A stretch of DNA of 42,484 bases from Chitinophaga pinensis (GTDB lineage: Bacteria; Bacteroidota; Bacteroidia; Chitinophagales; Chitinophagaceae). Shown in pieces: positions 19,483 through 28,440 of the stretch (positions are counted from its first letter, which is position 1; each line of letters begins with the position of its first letter). Location of the stretch: positions 1-42,484 of the forward strand of contig CAMBEI010000018.1 of NCBI GenBank assembly GCA_945865645.1, in the 5' to 3' direction. Position numbers and translations under genes: made by a program. A model generated the notes under the pieces. The model saw nothing but the letters and a program-made list of their open reading frames with translations. It was not told the DNA's origin and did not search any database.

Positions 19483-20994
19483 TTATTTAAAATATTTTCC
19501 TACAACAGGTAGTTTTGTCAGTTCTTTTGCTTCTATTTTTACAATAAATAAACTAAATAAAATAAATAGGACTAATCCACTACTTAAAGAAAATAATAGA
19601 GAGCCAGAAAGTAAATGTACAATTCCCATATGTAAAATATAGACGACAACTGTCAAAGTTAAATACGCTAACAATTTTTTTACTGCATAGGGAACGGGGT
19701 AATATTTTTGTCCTAATAGGTAACTACTTACCATCATAAATAAATAACAACTAAAAGTTGCAATAGCTGCACCTGTATAATGCAGAAGAGGAATAAGCAA
19801 GATGTTTAATGTAATTGTAATTATAGCCCCTCCAATGGTTATTAATGCGCCATATTTATTTTTATCAGTAAGTTTATACCATACACTTAGATTGTAATAA
19901 ATGCCTAAAAAAATATTACTTAAGGCAAGTAAAGGAACTATTTCTAATCCTTCCGTCCAGCTTGGGTTAGCATAGGTAATAAATACCCACCGAAAGGCAT
20001 CTAAAAACAATCCGATAAATAAAAACATAAAACAACAGGCTATCACAAAAAATTTCATAATCCGGGCGTATGTTTTTTGTGCATTTACATCTGTACTTTT
20101 ATTAAAGAAAAAAGGTTCGGCAGCCATACGAAAAGCCTGTATCATAATGGTAATTAATAACGCAATTCGAAAAATATTTGCAAAAATACCCAGCTCATGA
20201 TTAGCCTGATTTAGAGGTAGATCAACCACATGACGATAAATTAAACGACTGAGTACATCATTTATCATGCCCCCTAATCCAACAATAATTAATGGTGTAC
20301 TATAATGCATTACTTCTTTCCATAGTTTAAAATCAAAACGTATCTTGATTTGTTTAATTTCTTTAGAAAGTACTACAAGCGTAAATAAGCTGCCACAAAT
20401 ATTTCCAAATAAATAATACCCCAGTCCAAAATCTTTATTATAGATTATCCTTAAAAAATGTGCTGGATCTGATTGTAATATTTTAGGAATTACTCCAAGA
20501 AAAAGAATAACAACACTTACATTTAAAACAATCCCAGCCACTCTTGCAAATGCATACCTTTTAGGCCTGTTTTCTTGTCGTAGTTTAGCAAAAGGCAGCG
20601 TATTTAAGTTGTCAATAGCAATAATACCAATCATCCAAAGTACATAATTTGGATGTTGATTAAGATCTGTTGCTTGTATCAAAGAATCTTTACAAAGCAA
20701 TAAAATAAGCGTAAAAAATATGCTACTAATTAAAAGCGATAGCGAAAGCGTATTATATAATTTTTGTTTATCATGTGTTTGAGAAAAACGGAAATACGCA
20801 GTTTCTAATCCATAAGCATACAGCACATTTAAAAACGGGATAAGCGTGTATACTTGCACTAGATCAGCAGTTTTTTCGGGCATGGCAATAAAAAAAGGTA
20901 ATGCCATATTCATTAGATAACCCAAAAAACGGCTTGTAATGGTAGGAATACCATACCATAATGTTTGTCCTGCTAGTTTTTTAATTTCGCTCAA
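19483..20994 (-). CDS. Polysaccharide/lipid flippase (MOP superfamily, Wzx-like)
   Basis: The 503-residue inner-membrane protein has about 14 predicted helices and the opening typical of the MOP/MATE-related flippases (KKLAGQTLWYGIPTITSRFLGYLMNMALPFF). Such proteins move lipid-linked sugars across the inner membrane for surface polysaccharide or peptidoglycan synthesis. There are no glycosyltransferase genes nearby, so the cargo cannot be inferred. The start is TTG at 20992-20994: the N-terminus matches related proteins from here and no upstream ATG exists in frame. It is divergent from the small secreted-protein gene at 21092. Confidence 0.85.
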   Translation of the reverse strand: MSEIKKLAGQTLWYGIPTITSRFLGYLMNMALPFFIAMPEKTADLVQVYTLIPFLNVLYAYGLETAYFRFSQTHDKQKLYNTLSLSLLISSIFFTLILLLCKDSLIQATDLNQHPNYVLWMIGIIAIDNLNTLPFAKLRQENRPKRYAFARVAGIVLNVSVVILFLGVIPKILQSDPAHFLRIIYNKDFGLGYYLFGNICGSLFTLVVLSKEIKQIKIRFDFKLWKEVMHYSTPLIIVGLGGMINDVLSRLIYRHVVDLPLNQANHELGIFANIFRIALLITIMIQAFRMAAEPFFFNKSTDVNAQKTYARIMKFFVIACCFMFLFIGLFLDAFRWVFITYANPSWTEGLEIVPLLALSNIFLGIYYNLSVWYKLTDKNKYGALITIGGAIITITLNILLIPLLHYTGAAIATFSCYLFMMVSSYLLGQKYYPVPYAVKKLLAYLTLTVVVYILHMGIVHLLSGSLLFSLSSGLVLFILFSLFIVKIEAKELTKLPVVGKYFK

Positions 20995-21012
20995 CTATGT
21001 TTTTAATTTTGG

Positions 21013-21081
21013 TTCAAATTTAACTTTATAATTCAAATTTAACTTTATTTTAAAATCAGGGAAAAGTTAAATTAACTTTAC
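21013..21081. repeat. Repeated AAATTTAACTTTA motif upstream of 21092
   Basis: TTCAAATTTAACTTTAT occurs twice in tandem (21013-21029 and 21032-21048, 19-base period). A third related copy, AAATTAACTTTAC, lies at 21069-21081, ten bases before the ATG of the secreted-protein gene. The third copy could serve as the -7 region; the first two may be operator copies or a local duplication. Confidence 0.5.
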
Positions 21082-21091
21082 AATAAAAACA

Positions 21092-21730
21092 ATGAAAACA
21101 ATATGTATAGTTTTAGCACTAGCTTTTTCTAACTTATCTGCTAGCGCTCAATTAGAAACGATTACTGTAAGCTATCTTAAAGTTGATAGAGAGGCGGTAG
21201 CCAATGATATTCCTTTTTCCGAAAAAACAATCATGAAAGCCATTGAAAATAAGATGGGCCAAATGGGATATAAGGGAAAAGAGTCTAAAGGTTTTACGGT
21301 TTACAAATCAGTAAAATTAGATTCATTAGGCAGTGGCGAATATGACCTTTATTTTATAGCCGAAAGAAAAGGTAGGCAGAATAAAGATAATTCAAGACTT
21401 ACTTTAATGATATCTAAAGGATTCGATAATTTTATCACAGCTAAAACGGATGAAGGATTAGTATATAATGCCAAAAGATATTTAAAAAATATGGTAGAAA
21501 TGATAGCCGCATATGATTTGGAAATACAAATTATTGATCAGCAGGATGCCGCAAGTAAAGCAGATAAAAAGTATAATAATCTTATTGATAATAGTCAGAG
21601 CTTAGAGAAAAAAAGACAAGCTATTGAAAAAGATATTGAAGATAATAAAATAGCTCAAGCAAGTCAATTAGATGATATTAAAAAACAAAAACTCATTTTA
21701 GAAACTTTAAAAGCTAGTCGTAAACAATGA
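21092..21730 (+). CDS. Secreted hypothetical protein with C-terminal coiled coil
   Basis: I do not recognise the family. The 212-residue protein has a clear signal peptide (MKTICIVLALAFSNLSASAQ, cleavage after Ala19 likely). The middle (about residues 25-150) is mixed alpha/beta with SYLKVDREAVANDIPFSEKTI, a GEYDLYFIAERKG strand pair and a helical YNAKRYLKNMVEMIAAYDLEI segment. The last 55 residues are highly charged and heptad-like (SQSLEKKRQAIEKDIEDNK and following), predicted coiled coil. It is probably periplasmic and may oligomerise. It is divergent from the flippase gene and ends 3 bp from the broken peroxidase gene. Confidence 0.7.
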   Translation: MKTICIVLALAFSNLSASAQLETITVSYLKVDREAVANDIPFSEKTIMKAIENKMGQMGYKGKESKGFTVYKSVKLDSLGSGEYDLYFIAERKGRQNKDNSRLTLMISKGFDNFITAKTDEGLVYNAKRYLKNMVEMIAAYDLEIQIIDQQDAASKADKKYNNLIDNSQSLEKKRQAIEKDIEDNKIAQASQLDDIKKQKLILETLKASRKQ

Positions 21731-21733
21731 TGA

Positions 21734-22587
21734 TTATTTACTAAATCTAGTAGCTTTTGTTAGGGTAGTATCTGTAAGCGTGTTTAAAAAATTAATTAAA
21801 TCATTTTTTTCGGTATTGGTAATAGCTATTCTATTTACCAAAAGTCGGTCTAGTATAGGTTGGCTAGTAATGATACCTGTACGGTAATGATCTATAACTG
21901 CGCTTAATGAGTAAAATTTACCATCATGCGAATAAGGAAATGTAAGCATTATATTTCGCAGGCTAGGCACTTTAAATTTTAGAGAATCATTTTTATCGTT
22001 GCTAATACCCATTCTGCCCAAATCATTTAATAGAGGATTTGCAGCAAGTCTGCTATTTCTAAAACTATTATCAGTAAATAAGGGCTCTTTATGACAGGCA
22101 TCGCATTTGGCTTTAAAAAAAGCATAGCCATTTTGTTCGGTACTTGTAAAACTAGCTTCTCCTCTTTGCACTTTATCGTATTTTGAATTGGAAGAAATGA
22201 TAGAACCCATAAATTGTGCTAGCGCTTTTAACATCCGTTGACTGTTAATATCTGTATTGCCAAATGCGTATTTAAAAAGTTTTGGATATACAGTATCTGT
22301 ACGCAATTTACTTAACACATTTTCAATAGTTTCTGCTATTTTATTTTGTGCTGTTAAAGGAGTAAGGGGCTGCACTTCAATATGATTAATACCCCCATCC
22401 CAATGCATTTTTGTCATCCATGCCAGATTAAACAAAGCGGGCGAATTTCGAGTGGTAAATGCATTATCAAATGCCATGGCTGAAATCATGGTCATAGGTA
22501 GCAAAAGCAGCAAACTGCTGGTGACAGCTGGCACAAGGAAAATTTCCATCCTTACTCAGTCGCCCATCATAAAATAATTTTTTTACG
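21734..22587 (-). pseudogene. Broken di-haem cytochrome c peroxidase (MauG/CcpA family)
   Basis: The 3' portion is an intact frame from 22549 with the second haem site CDACHKEPLFT, LGRMGISNDKNDSLKFKVPSL and FPYSHDGKFYSL, typical of periplasmic di-haem peroxidases that reduce H2O2. The first haem site is present but in another frame: 22521-22535 encodes CASCH, within LFYDGRLSKDGNFPCASCHQQ, and one extra base near 22472 separates it from FDNAFTTRNSPALFNLAW. The MEIFLVPAV opening of the long frame is therefore an artefact. Upstream of LFYDGR the sequence runs directly into the end of arfB, so the signal peptide and roughly the first 60 residues are missing, apparently by deletion. One indel could be a sequencing error, but the missing front still makes this a truncated gene. 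Confidence 0.82.
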
Positions 22588-22962
22588 GTTGCTTTTAATT
22601 TCTGCTGCATTTTTTTTAGTGTTCAGCCTTTTTTCTTTTGAAGCTTTTGATGGCTTCGTCACTTTTCGAATTTTGGGCTTAATAAGCGCTTTTACAACAA
22701 GCCGGTTCATTTTTTTTATTACTTCCTGCTTATTACCTAATTGCGATCTATCAGTTTGGCTTTTTACTAGCAAAAACCCTTCCGAATTTATTTTTTTAAA
22801 GAGTTTAAGCTGTAATATTTTTTTTTCATCAAAGGTTATGCTTCCTGAAGATGCTATATGCCAGTAGCCTTCCACCATCGTTTCTACTTTGTTTACATTT
22901 TGGCCTCCTTTACCACCGCTTCTAGCCGTTTTAAATCTAATCTCTTTATTAATATTAAGCAT
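22567..22962 (-). CDS. arfB: Peptidyl-tRNA hydrolase ArfB (ribosome rescue)
   Basis: ArfB (YaeJ/ICT1 family) enters the empty A site of stalled ribosomes and releases the nascent chain. The 131-residue protein has the class I release-factor catalytic motif ARSGGKGGQNVNKVET with GGQ at residues 19-21, and the basic C-terminal tail (KKNAAEIKSNRKKIIL) that occupies the mRNA channel. It lacks the codon-recognition domain of RF1/RF2, as expected. A TAATTTTG box lies 4 bases upstream of the ATG, so the message is probably leaderless. Its last codons overlap, in another frame, the front of the truncated cytochrome c peroxidase. It is divergent from the GGGP synthase gene. Confidence 0.93.
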   Translation of the reverse strand: MLNINKEIRFKTARSGGKGGQNVNKVETMVEGYWHIASSGSITFDEKKILQLKLFKKINSEGFLLVKSQTDRSQLGNKQEVIKKMNRLVVKALIKPKIRKVTKPSKASKEKRLNTKKNAAEIKSNRKKIIL

Positions 22963-22966
22963 CTCT

Positions 22967-22974
22967 CAAAATTA
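22967..22974 (-). promoter_or_regulatory. Putative -7 promoter box for arfB, leaderless
   Basis: The minus strand reads TAATTTTG, matching TAnnTTTG, with only four bases before the arfB ATG at 22960-22962. Initiation about seven bases after the box would fall on or next to the start codon. Confidence 0.5.
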
Positions 22975-23067
22975 AGCAGAAAATATACGAATTTGCTCCT
23001 ATATTCGCTTTATTTAAGTATTATAATTATATAAAAAATAAATTTTTATAACAATAACTCATCTTTA

Positions 23068-23823
23068 ATGACCAATCTTATTTACCATTCATTAACAGAG
23101 CGAAAGCAGCAACACAAAAAATCGTTTGGTGTATTAATTGATCCAGATAAAGTAAATGATAGTAAAGTAGCAGCTTTAATAGAACTGGCTGTAGCAGCCA
23201 AAGTTGATTTTTTTTTGGTTGGCGGGAGTTTGGTTATCTCAAATTATTTAGATAATTGTGTGCAACTGATAAAACGTACTTGTCATATACCTGTAATACT
23301 TTTTCCGGGTAGTCCAAATCAGATTAGTAAATATGCTGATGCCTTATTGTTTTTATCACTCATCAGTGGCCGTAATGCCGATTTATTGATTGGCCAACAT
23401 GTTATTTCTGCACCAGTTGTAAAAAAGAGCGGATTAGAAATTTTATCTACTGGTTATATGGTTATTGATGGTGGTGCGCCAACAACTGTATCTTATATTT
23501 CTAATGCAACACCTTTACCAGCAGATAAAAATGAAATTGCGATCTGTACAGCCATGGCTGGCGAAATGTTGGGGATGAAATTAATTTATATGGATGCAGG
23601 CAGTGGAGCCAAACGTGCCATTACCGAAGATATGATTTCCAAAGTTGCTAGTGTTATTAAAGTGCCATTAATAATAGGTGGCGGTATTATTGAACCTGAA
23701 AAAGCATATCTCAATTGTAAGGCGGGAGCCGATGTAATTGTTGTTGGTAATGCAATAGAAAAAGACCCTAATCTTATTAAAGAAATGGCTGTGGCTGTAC
23801 ATAGTGTGGCGATGAATGTGTAA
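23068..23823 (+). CDS. Geranylgeranylglyceryl/heptaprenylglyceryl phosphate synthase family protein
   Basis: The 251-residue TIM-barrel protein belongs to the PcrB/GGGPS family, which joins a polyprenyl diphosphate to glycerol-1-phosphate by an ether bond. Family motifs are in order: GVLIDPDKV (residues 21-29), FFLVGGSL, PVILFPGSPNQIS, DALLFLSLISGRNADLLIG, STGYMVIDGG, IYMDAGSGAK and the phosphate-binding VPLIIGGGI plus DVIVVGNAIE. In archaea this is the first step of membrane lipid synthesis; Bacteroidota carry a distinct group of these enzymes whose product is not firmly known to me. No glycerol-1-phosphate dehydrogenase or other ether-lipid gene is in the window. It stands alone, followed by a small hairpin terminator. 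Confidence 0.9.
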   Translation: MTNLIYHSLTERKQQHKKSFGVLIDPDKVNDSKVAALIELAVAAKVDFFLVGGSLVISNYLDNCVQLIKRTCHIPVILFPGSPNQISKYADALLFLSLISGRNADLLIGQHVISAPVVKKSGLEILSTGYMVIDGGAPTTVSYISNATPLPADKNEIAICTAMAGEMLGMKLIYMDAGSGAKRAITEDMISKVASVIKVPLIIGGGIIEPEKAYLNCKAGADVIVVGNAIEKDPNLIKEMAVAVHSVAMNV

Positions 23824-23842
23824 AATGTAATTTGATTAATTC

Positions 23843-23872
23843 AAGCTGTTATAAACAGTTTATTTTTCTTTC
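23843..23872 (+). terminator. Probable terminator of the GGGP synthase gene
   Basis: AAGCTGTT (23843-23850) pairs with AACAGTTT (23854-23861) with one G-T pair and a three-base loop, followed by a T-rich tail TATTTTTCTTT. It overlaps the stop codon of the convergent M28 peptidase gene. Confidence 0.5.
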
Positions 23873-25158
23873 TGTACCCTTGTTGGAGTATGCTTACCAC
23901 TTACAATAGTTTTACTACTTAATGCAATGGCTTTAATGATTTCGGCCATGTTATTTATATCAAGGTTTTTTATCTCATCACTCTGCTTATGATAATTTGG
24001 CTCGTTGTTGGGTGCTTGCTCCATTTTTGCCGTAGATATAGTATGTGCTGGAACACCCAATGCAGCCAGCGTTGCATTATCGCTGCGGTAAAATAAATTT
24101 TGCTTTGGATAAGGGTCTGGCTCAAAATGAAATTTTGACTTTACGAGATTAGTTTGTAAAATTTTACCCATATCCGTTTTTTCGTAGCCTGTTATATAAG
24201 CACTGTTAAGCCCCCACTTACTTTCTGTACCAATCATTTCAATATTAAACATGCCCATTACTTTATCGGTATTTAATTGTTTGCTAAAGTAACGACTGCC
24301 ATAACCACCAATTTCTTCGGCAGTAAAAGCAACAAAAATTAAACTGCGATCATTATTTTTTAATTGACTAAAATATTGGGCGAGCATCAGCACAGCAGTA
24401 GTTCCTGCAGCATCATCGTTGGCTCCATTGTAAATACTGTCGCCGATTTTATCTGGTTTTCCAATACCCAAATGATCATAATGTGCGGAAAAAATGACGT
24501 ACTCATTTTTTTTAGTTTCTCCAGGAATAACCCCAACAACATTTTTCAGTTTTTGTTCTACGACTTCGCTATTTATATGCAGTGTAAAAGTAATAGGATT
24601 AGCGGTGGCGGTTAAAATAAAAATCTGAGTAAACGGAGATGCAAATTTATCTCGGCTTGAGATCCATTGTATGCGTTTAAAAAGATTCAGATGTGTTGTA
24701 TCAACCAATATCAGTAAATTTTTTTCAGATTGAGTTAGGGGATAAATCATGGCACTAAAATCATCTTCTTTTTTTATGATCACAGTTTCATAATCCGCTA
24801 TAGTATTTATTTGTATATTGGCTGCCGATGTATTTACCACCACATTTTTACTGGTTAGTATTTCTTCATTTAATAGACCGCTTAATTCAATTATTTTAGT
24901 TTTAATTAAAGCTATTTCCTGAAAATAATTTTTAGCATTACCGAAATACTTCAATTTACTTTTTGCAAATTCGGCTGCAATAAATTCCGCAGCTTTATCA
25001 ATGCCTGGGGTAAAAGTTTTACGACCCTGCATATCATCGGCCGAGAGTATTTTTTCAATACGTTCAACTTCTGTAGCATTAATTATTTTATCAATATTCT
25101 GGCTATAACAGAAACTACTACCTAAAAATGTTATTGCAATAAAGAAAATTATTTTCAT
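23860..25158 (-). CDS. Secreted M28-family zinc peptidase
   Basis: The mature protein is a zinc-dependent aminopeptidase-type enzyme acting outside the inner membrane. I place the start at the ATG at 25156-25158 because it gives a clean signal peptide (MKIIFFIAITFLGSSFCYSQ); a longer frame begins at 25197 but adds 13 polar residues in front. The 432-residue protein has the M28 metal and catalytic motifs: SAHYDHLG (zinc His and Asp), YNGANDDAAGTTAVL (bridging Asp), FTAEEIGGYGSRYF (catalytic Glu pair), MFNIEMIG and SDNATLAALGVPAHT near the end. An N-terminal segment before residue 200 corresponds to the PA-like insert region. It follows the LytTR regulator by 60 bp on the same strand and may share its transcript. 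Confidence 0.88.
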   Translation of the reverse strand: MKIIFFIAITFLGSSFCYSQNIDKIINATEVERIEKILSADDMQGRKTFTPGIDKAAEFIAAEFAKSKLKYFGNAKNYFQEIALIKTKIIELSGLLNEEILTSKNVVVNTSAANIQINTIADYETVIIKKEDDFSAMIYPLTQSEKNLLILVDTTHLNLFKRIQWISSRDKFASPFTQIFILTATANPITFTLHINSEVVEQKLKNVVGVIPGETKKNEYVIFSAHYDHLGIGKPDKIGDSIYNGANDDAAGTTAVLMLAQYFSQLKNNDRSLIFVAFTAEEIGGYGSRYFSKQLNTDKVMGMFNIEMIGTESKWGLNSAYITGYEKTDMGKILQTNLVKSKFHFEPDPYPKQNLFYRSDNATLAALGVPAHTISTAKMEQAPNNEPNYHKQSDEIKNLDINNMAEIIKAIALSSKTIVSGKHTPTRVQKEK

Positions 25159-25218
25159 GAAAATTATTGAACAGTTAAAATTTTTATAAGCTTTCAAGGC
25201 AATGACTTAGTAGGGGCC

Positions 25219-25950
25219 TTAGAGGCTCATCATCTCCTTAAATTTTACCGCCTGCCTACGGCTCACTTCAATTTTTTCGCCCCCTTGAAGCTCCAGTAAA
25301 AGTCCGCCATTAAAATAGGGCTCAATTTTTTCAATCATACGTAGATTTACAATGTGTTTGCGGTTAGCCCTAAAAAATATTTTTTCATCCAGTCTTTCCT
25401 CAAGTGCATTGAGTGATTTTAATATCAGGGGCTTATAACTGCTAAAAAATACTTTGGCATAATTGCCTACGCTTTCAAACAATCGAACTTCACTTAGTTT
25501 TATAAACCAACATCGTTCTCCATCTTTAACAAATATTTGATCCTTATCTGTTAAAACGCCACGATTAATACCTGCCATGGTAGCTGACATTTCTTTTTCA
25601 TCTGCTAGCTGTAATTTTTGAATAGCATCTGATAGACGCAATGGCTCTATTGGCTTCATCAAATAATCAAGTGCATTTACTTCAAAAGCTTTTAAAGCAT
25701 ACTCATCATATGCCGTTGTAAAAATTACATGTGGGGCCCTATCTAACTCGGTTAGCATGTCAAAGCCTGTTTTACCGGGCATCTGAATGTCTAAAAAAAT
25801 AATATCGGGCGATAAGCTTTCAATTTTTTCAAGACCTTCTTTTGCATTGGCAGCTTCGCCAATCACTTCAATCTCTGGAAATTCTAGCAGTAATTTTTTT
25901 AATTCATTTCTGGCTAAACGTTCATCATCTATTATTAATGCCTTCTGCAT
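25219..25950 (-). CDS. LytTR-family response regulator
   Basis: The 243-residue protein is a cytoplasmic transcription factor. The receiver domain (1-120) has the acidic pair Asp8-Asp9, phospho-acceptor Asp54 in IIFLDIQMPGKTG, Thr78-Thr79 and Lys99 in LMKP. The LytTR DNA-binding domain (about 140-240) is recognised by IFVKDGERCWFIKLSEVRLFES, FFRANRKHIVNLRMIEKIEPYFNGG and ISRRQAVKFKE-like ending VSRRQAVKFKEMM. It lies 21 bp downstream of the LytS-type kinase gene and the two surely form a pair. Targets are unknown; LytTR systems in Bacteroidota often control surface or secreted functions. Confidence 0.93.
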   Translation of the reverse strand: MQKALIIDDERLARNELKKLLLEFPEIEVIGEAANAKEGLEKIESLSPDIIFLDIQMPGKTGFDMLTELDRAPHVIFTTAYDEYALKAFEVNALDYLMKPIEPLRLSDAIQKLQLADEKEMSATMAGINRGVLTDKDQIFVKDGERCWFIKLSEVRLFESVGNYAKVFFSSYKPLILKSLNALEERLDEKIFFRANRKHIVNLRMIEKIEPYFNGGLLLELQGGEKIEVSRRQAVKFKEMMSL

Positions 25951-25971
25951 GATATATTTTTAGAGGTTGTT

Positions 25972-27198
25972 TTAAATACTTACTGGAATTGATACTTTAG
26001 ACTCAACCATTATAGTATCCAAATTTCTGATTTCAAAAATTGCTTTGCCAGAATACATCAAATTTAATCTATCCTGTGTGCTTTTTATCCCAAACCCATC
26101 TTGATTAATAATGGACGAAATCTGTCCAGTATTTTGTACAAGCAGTTCTAAATTACTATTTTTAAATTCAGCCACTATGCGAACTACACCCCCATCTATT
26201 TGTTTACTAATTCCATGTTTAATAGCATTTTCAACTAATGTTTGCAACATCATAGGAGGCACTTGTTGCTGCAGGGTGTCATCATTAATATCTAGTTCAA
26301 TTTTTAATCTTTCTTCAAAACGCATTTTCTCTAGTGCGAGGTAATCTTGTATAATGTCTAGTTCTTTTTTTAATGATACCGTTTCTAGTTTTTCGGCATG
26401 CATACTGCTTCGTAAAATATTACTTAACTCTGTAATGGCTTTCCTTGCTTGATAAGGATTTTCATCAACCAGTGCACGTATACTATTTAAAGAATTAAAA
26501 ATAAAATGTGGATTGATGTGCGATTTTATGGTTTTTAATTCAAGTTCTTTTACTGTTGTTTCAAGTTTTAATCTATCGAGCTGATTATTCCTGTTTTTTT
26601 CTACATAATGGTATAAAATATAAATCAACATCCATATGGCTATTAATACAAGGCTGTAAAAAATACCCAACAAGTTAGTTTTATTCTGATAAATCCAATT
26701 ACCTTTTTTACCTTGTGACCATCCTGTAGTTTTTTTTATTTCGGCATATTTTTTTTGAAAACTACTACCTTTTACTATAATTTCTTTTTTAACATAGACA
26801 AAAGAATCCAGTTCAAATTGAGCTTTCATCTTTTTGGCCTTTTCTAATCTTTTATTAATTACATATTTTTCATACGAATATCCAGATCGGTATTCAATAA
26901 AGTTACTCCCATAAAATAAACCCGAACCCGTTGTGCTAACTGCAATAATAAATAGAATAAAAATTTTACCATAACTATATTTTAACCAGTCTGTTTTTTT
27001 TATTATACCCCTTAATAAATGGGTGATTAATATTCCTGTTACTAAAAAAATAATTAGGCTGATTAAATTCTCTTTTTGTCCTTCCAATTCCCTCAGTCTT
27101 TCTCCAAAAACAACAAAATTAAAATAGAGGATAATTAATCCCCAAACTCCCCATCCAGTTATTTGGCATAACCAATATCTTTTGTTCGGTTTAGTCAT
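25972..27198 (-). CDS. LytS-type sensor histidine kinase
   Basis: The 408-residue membrane kinase belongs to the His_kinase (PF06580) group, which pairs with LytTR regulators. There are three predicted helices in the first 100 residues, a periplasmic or loop segment of about 75 residues (100-173), a fourth helix (about 175-198) and then the cytoplasmic core. The H box is KSHINPHFIFNSLNS with phospho-acceptor His231; the N box is LVENAIKHG (321-329) and the G box DGFGIKSTQDRL (367-378). No known sensor domain is visible. The motif TAATTTTAC lies only 3 bases upstream of the ATG, so the transcript may have no leader. It is the first gene of a two-gene operon. Confidence 0.93.
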   Translation of the reverse strand: MTKPNKRYWLCQITGWGVWGLIILYFNFVVFGERLRELEGQKENLISLIIFLVTGILITHLLRGIIKKTDWLKYSYGKIFILFIIAVSTTGSGLFYGSNFIEYRSGYSYEKYVINKRLEKAKKMKAQFELDSFVYVKKEIIVKGSSFQKKYAEIKKTTGWSQGKKGNWIYQNKTNLLGIFYSLVLIAIWMLIYILYHYVEKNRNNQLDRLKLETTVKELELKTIKSHINPHFIFNSLNSIRALVDENPYQARKAITELSNILRSSMHAEKLETVSLKKELDIIQDYLALEKMRFEERLKIELDINDDTLQQQVPPMMLQTLVENAIKHGISKQIDGGVVRIVAEFKNSNLELLVQNTGQISSIINQDGFGIKSTQDRLNLMYSGKAIFEIRNLDTIMVESKVSIPVSI

Positions 27199-27335
27199 AA
27201 TGTAAAATTACCACATAATATAGGCAATTTAATCAGTGTTTTGATTAATGGCTACATGTTGGGGTGGGAGGCGAAAGCTAATGACTGATTAATTGATTTA
27301 ATCATTAATTTTACACTATTGACTAAAAATGATAC

Positions 27336-28379
27336 ATGGCTAATCCCAATTTAAATAAAGATGTTGAAAATTTAAATTCGTCCGAAAAAGAATTTGAAAA
27401 TACCATTAGGCCATCGGCTATCATTGATTTTTCGGGCCAGGCCCAGATAATAGATAATATTACCATTTTTATTAAGGCTGCTAAAATGCGCGGAGAAGCG
27501 TTGGATCATATCCTGTTTCATGGCCCCCCAGGATTAGGCAAAACCACTCTATCGCGCATTGTGGCTAATGAACTGGGTGTAAATATTAGGGAAACTAGCG
27601 GGCCAGTTATTGAAAAAGCAGGCGATCTAGCTGGCTTACTTACCAATTTAGAGGCCAATGATGTTTTATTTATAGATGAGATACACCGCCTCAGCACAGT
27701 TGTGGAAGAATATTTATATGCAGCCATGGAAGATTTTAGAATAGACATTATGATCGACAGCGGCCCCAATGCTCGAAGCGTTCAAATAAACCTCAATCCG
27801 TTTACATTAATTGGCGCAACTACCCGAAGTGGCTTACTTACGGCACCACTACTTTCGCGATTTGGGATAAAGTCAAGATTAGAGTATTATGATGCACTCA
27901 CTTTAAAAAATATTATTATCAGGTCATCTAAAATATTAAGTACAAAAATTACTAGCGACGCAGCTCAAGAAATTTCAGGTCGCAGCCGCGGCACACCACG
28001 CATTGCCAATGGTTTGTTACGACGGGTTAGAGATTTTGCACAAGTAATTGGTAACGGCATAATCGATTTAGACATTACGGAGCATGCCTTAAAAGCATTG
28101 AATGTAGATAAGCATGGGCTTGATGAAATGGACAACCGTATTTTGCATACCATCATTGATAAATTTAAAGGCGGCCCAGTAGGCATAACCACTATTGCTA
28201 CTGCTGTTGGCGAAGAAGTGGGTACGTTGGAAGAAGTGTACGAACCATTTTTAATTCAGGAGGGATTTTTACAACGTACTGCAAGGGGTAGAGAGGCTAC
28301 CGCAAAAGCCTATGCGCACTTGGGTAAAAAATCAAATTCAGGTGGCCATGATCAATTACTTTTTGATAATACTAAATAA
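27336..28379 (+). CDS. ruvB: Holliday junction branch migration ATPase RuvB
   Basis: RuvB is the hexameric motor that, with RuvA, drives branch migration at Holliday junctions during recombinational repair. The 347-residue protein has the AAA+ Walker [13 protein letters not shown] (62-73), Walker [10 protein letters not shown] (112-120), sensor 1 [10 protein letters not shown], the arginine finger LLSRFGI, sensor 2 [20 protein letters not shown] and the C-terminal winged helix with [15 protein letters not shown] and [12 protein letters not shown]. Length is normal. ruvA and ruvC are not in the window. It is divergent from the LytS/LytTR operon across 137 bp. Confidence 0.97.
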   Translation: MANPNLNKDVENLNSSEKEFENTIRPSAIIDFSGQAQIIDNITIFIKAAKMRGEALDHILFHGPPGLGKTTLSRIVANELGVNIRETSGPVIEKAGDLAGLLTNLEANDVLFIDEIHRLSTVVEEYLYAAMEDFRIDIMIDSGPNARSVQINLNPFTLIGATTRSGLLTAPLLSRFGIKSRLEYYDALTLKNIIIRSSKILSTKITSDAAQEISGRSRGTPRIANGLLRRVRDFAQVIGNGIIDLDITEHALKALNVDKHGLDEMDNRILHTIIDKFKGGPVGITTIATAVGEEVGTLEEVYEPFLIQEGFLQRTARGREATAKAYAHLGKKSNSGGHDQLLFDNTK

Positions 28380-28381
28380 AC

Positions 28382-28397
28382 GTTTAGACCGCTAAAC
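28382..28397. other. Small hairpin between ruvB and the serine hydrolase
   Basis: GTTTAG-ACCG-CTAAAC forms a perfect six-pair stem three bases after the ruvB stop. There is no T run after it, so it is at best a weak terminator or RNA-stabilising structure. Confidence 0.3.
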
Positions 28398-28440
28398 CCA
28401 AGTAATTTATTGCGCTCTTAAATGTTCAACCTTTACAACC

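Noticed and set aside
22473..22549. MEIFLVPAV opening of the peroxidase frame as a true N-terminus or signal peptide
   Set aside because: These codons are the out-of-frame reading of the region that encodes the first haem site CASCH; the hydrophobic stretch is an artefact of the frameshift.
25159..25197. Upstream ATG start for the M28 peptidase
   Set aside because: It would put 13 polar residues before the signal peptide; the ATG at 25158 fits an exported protein better.
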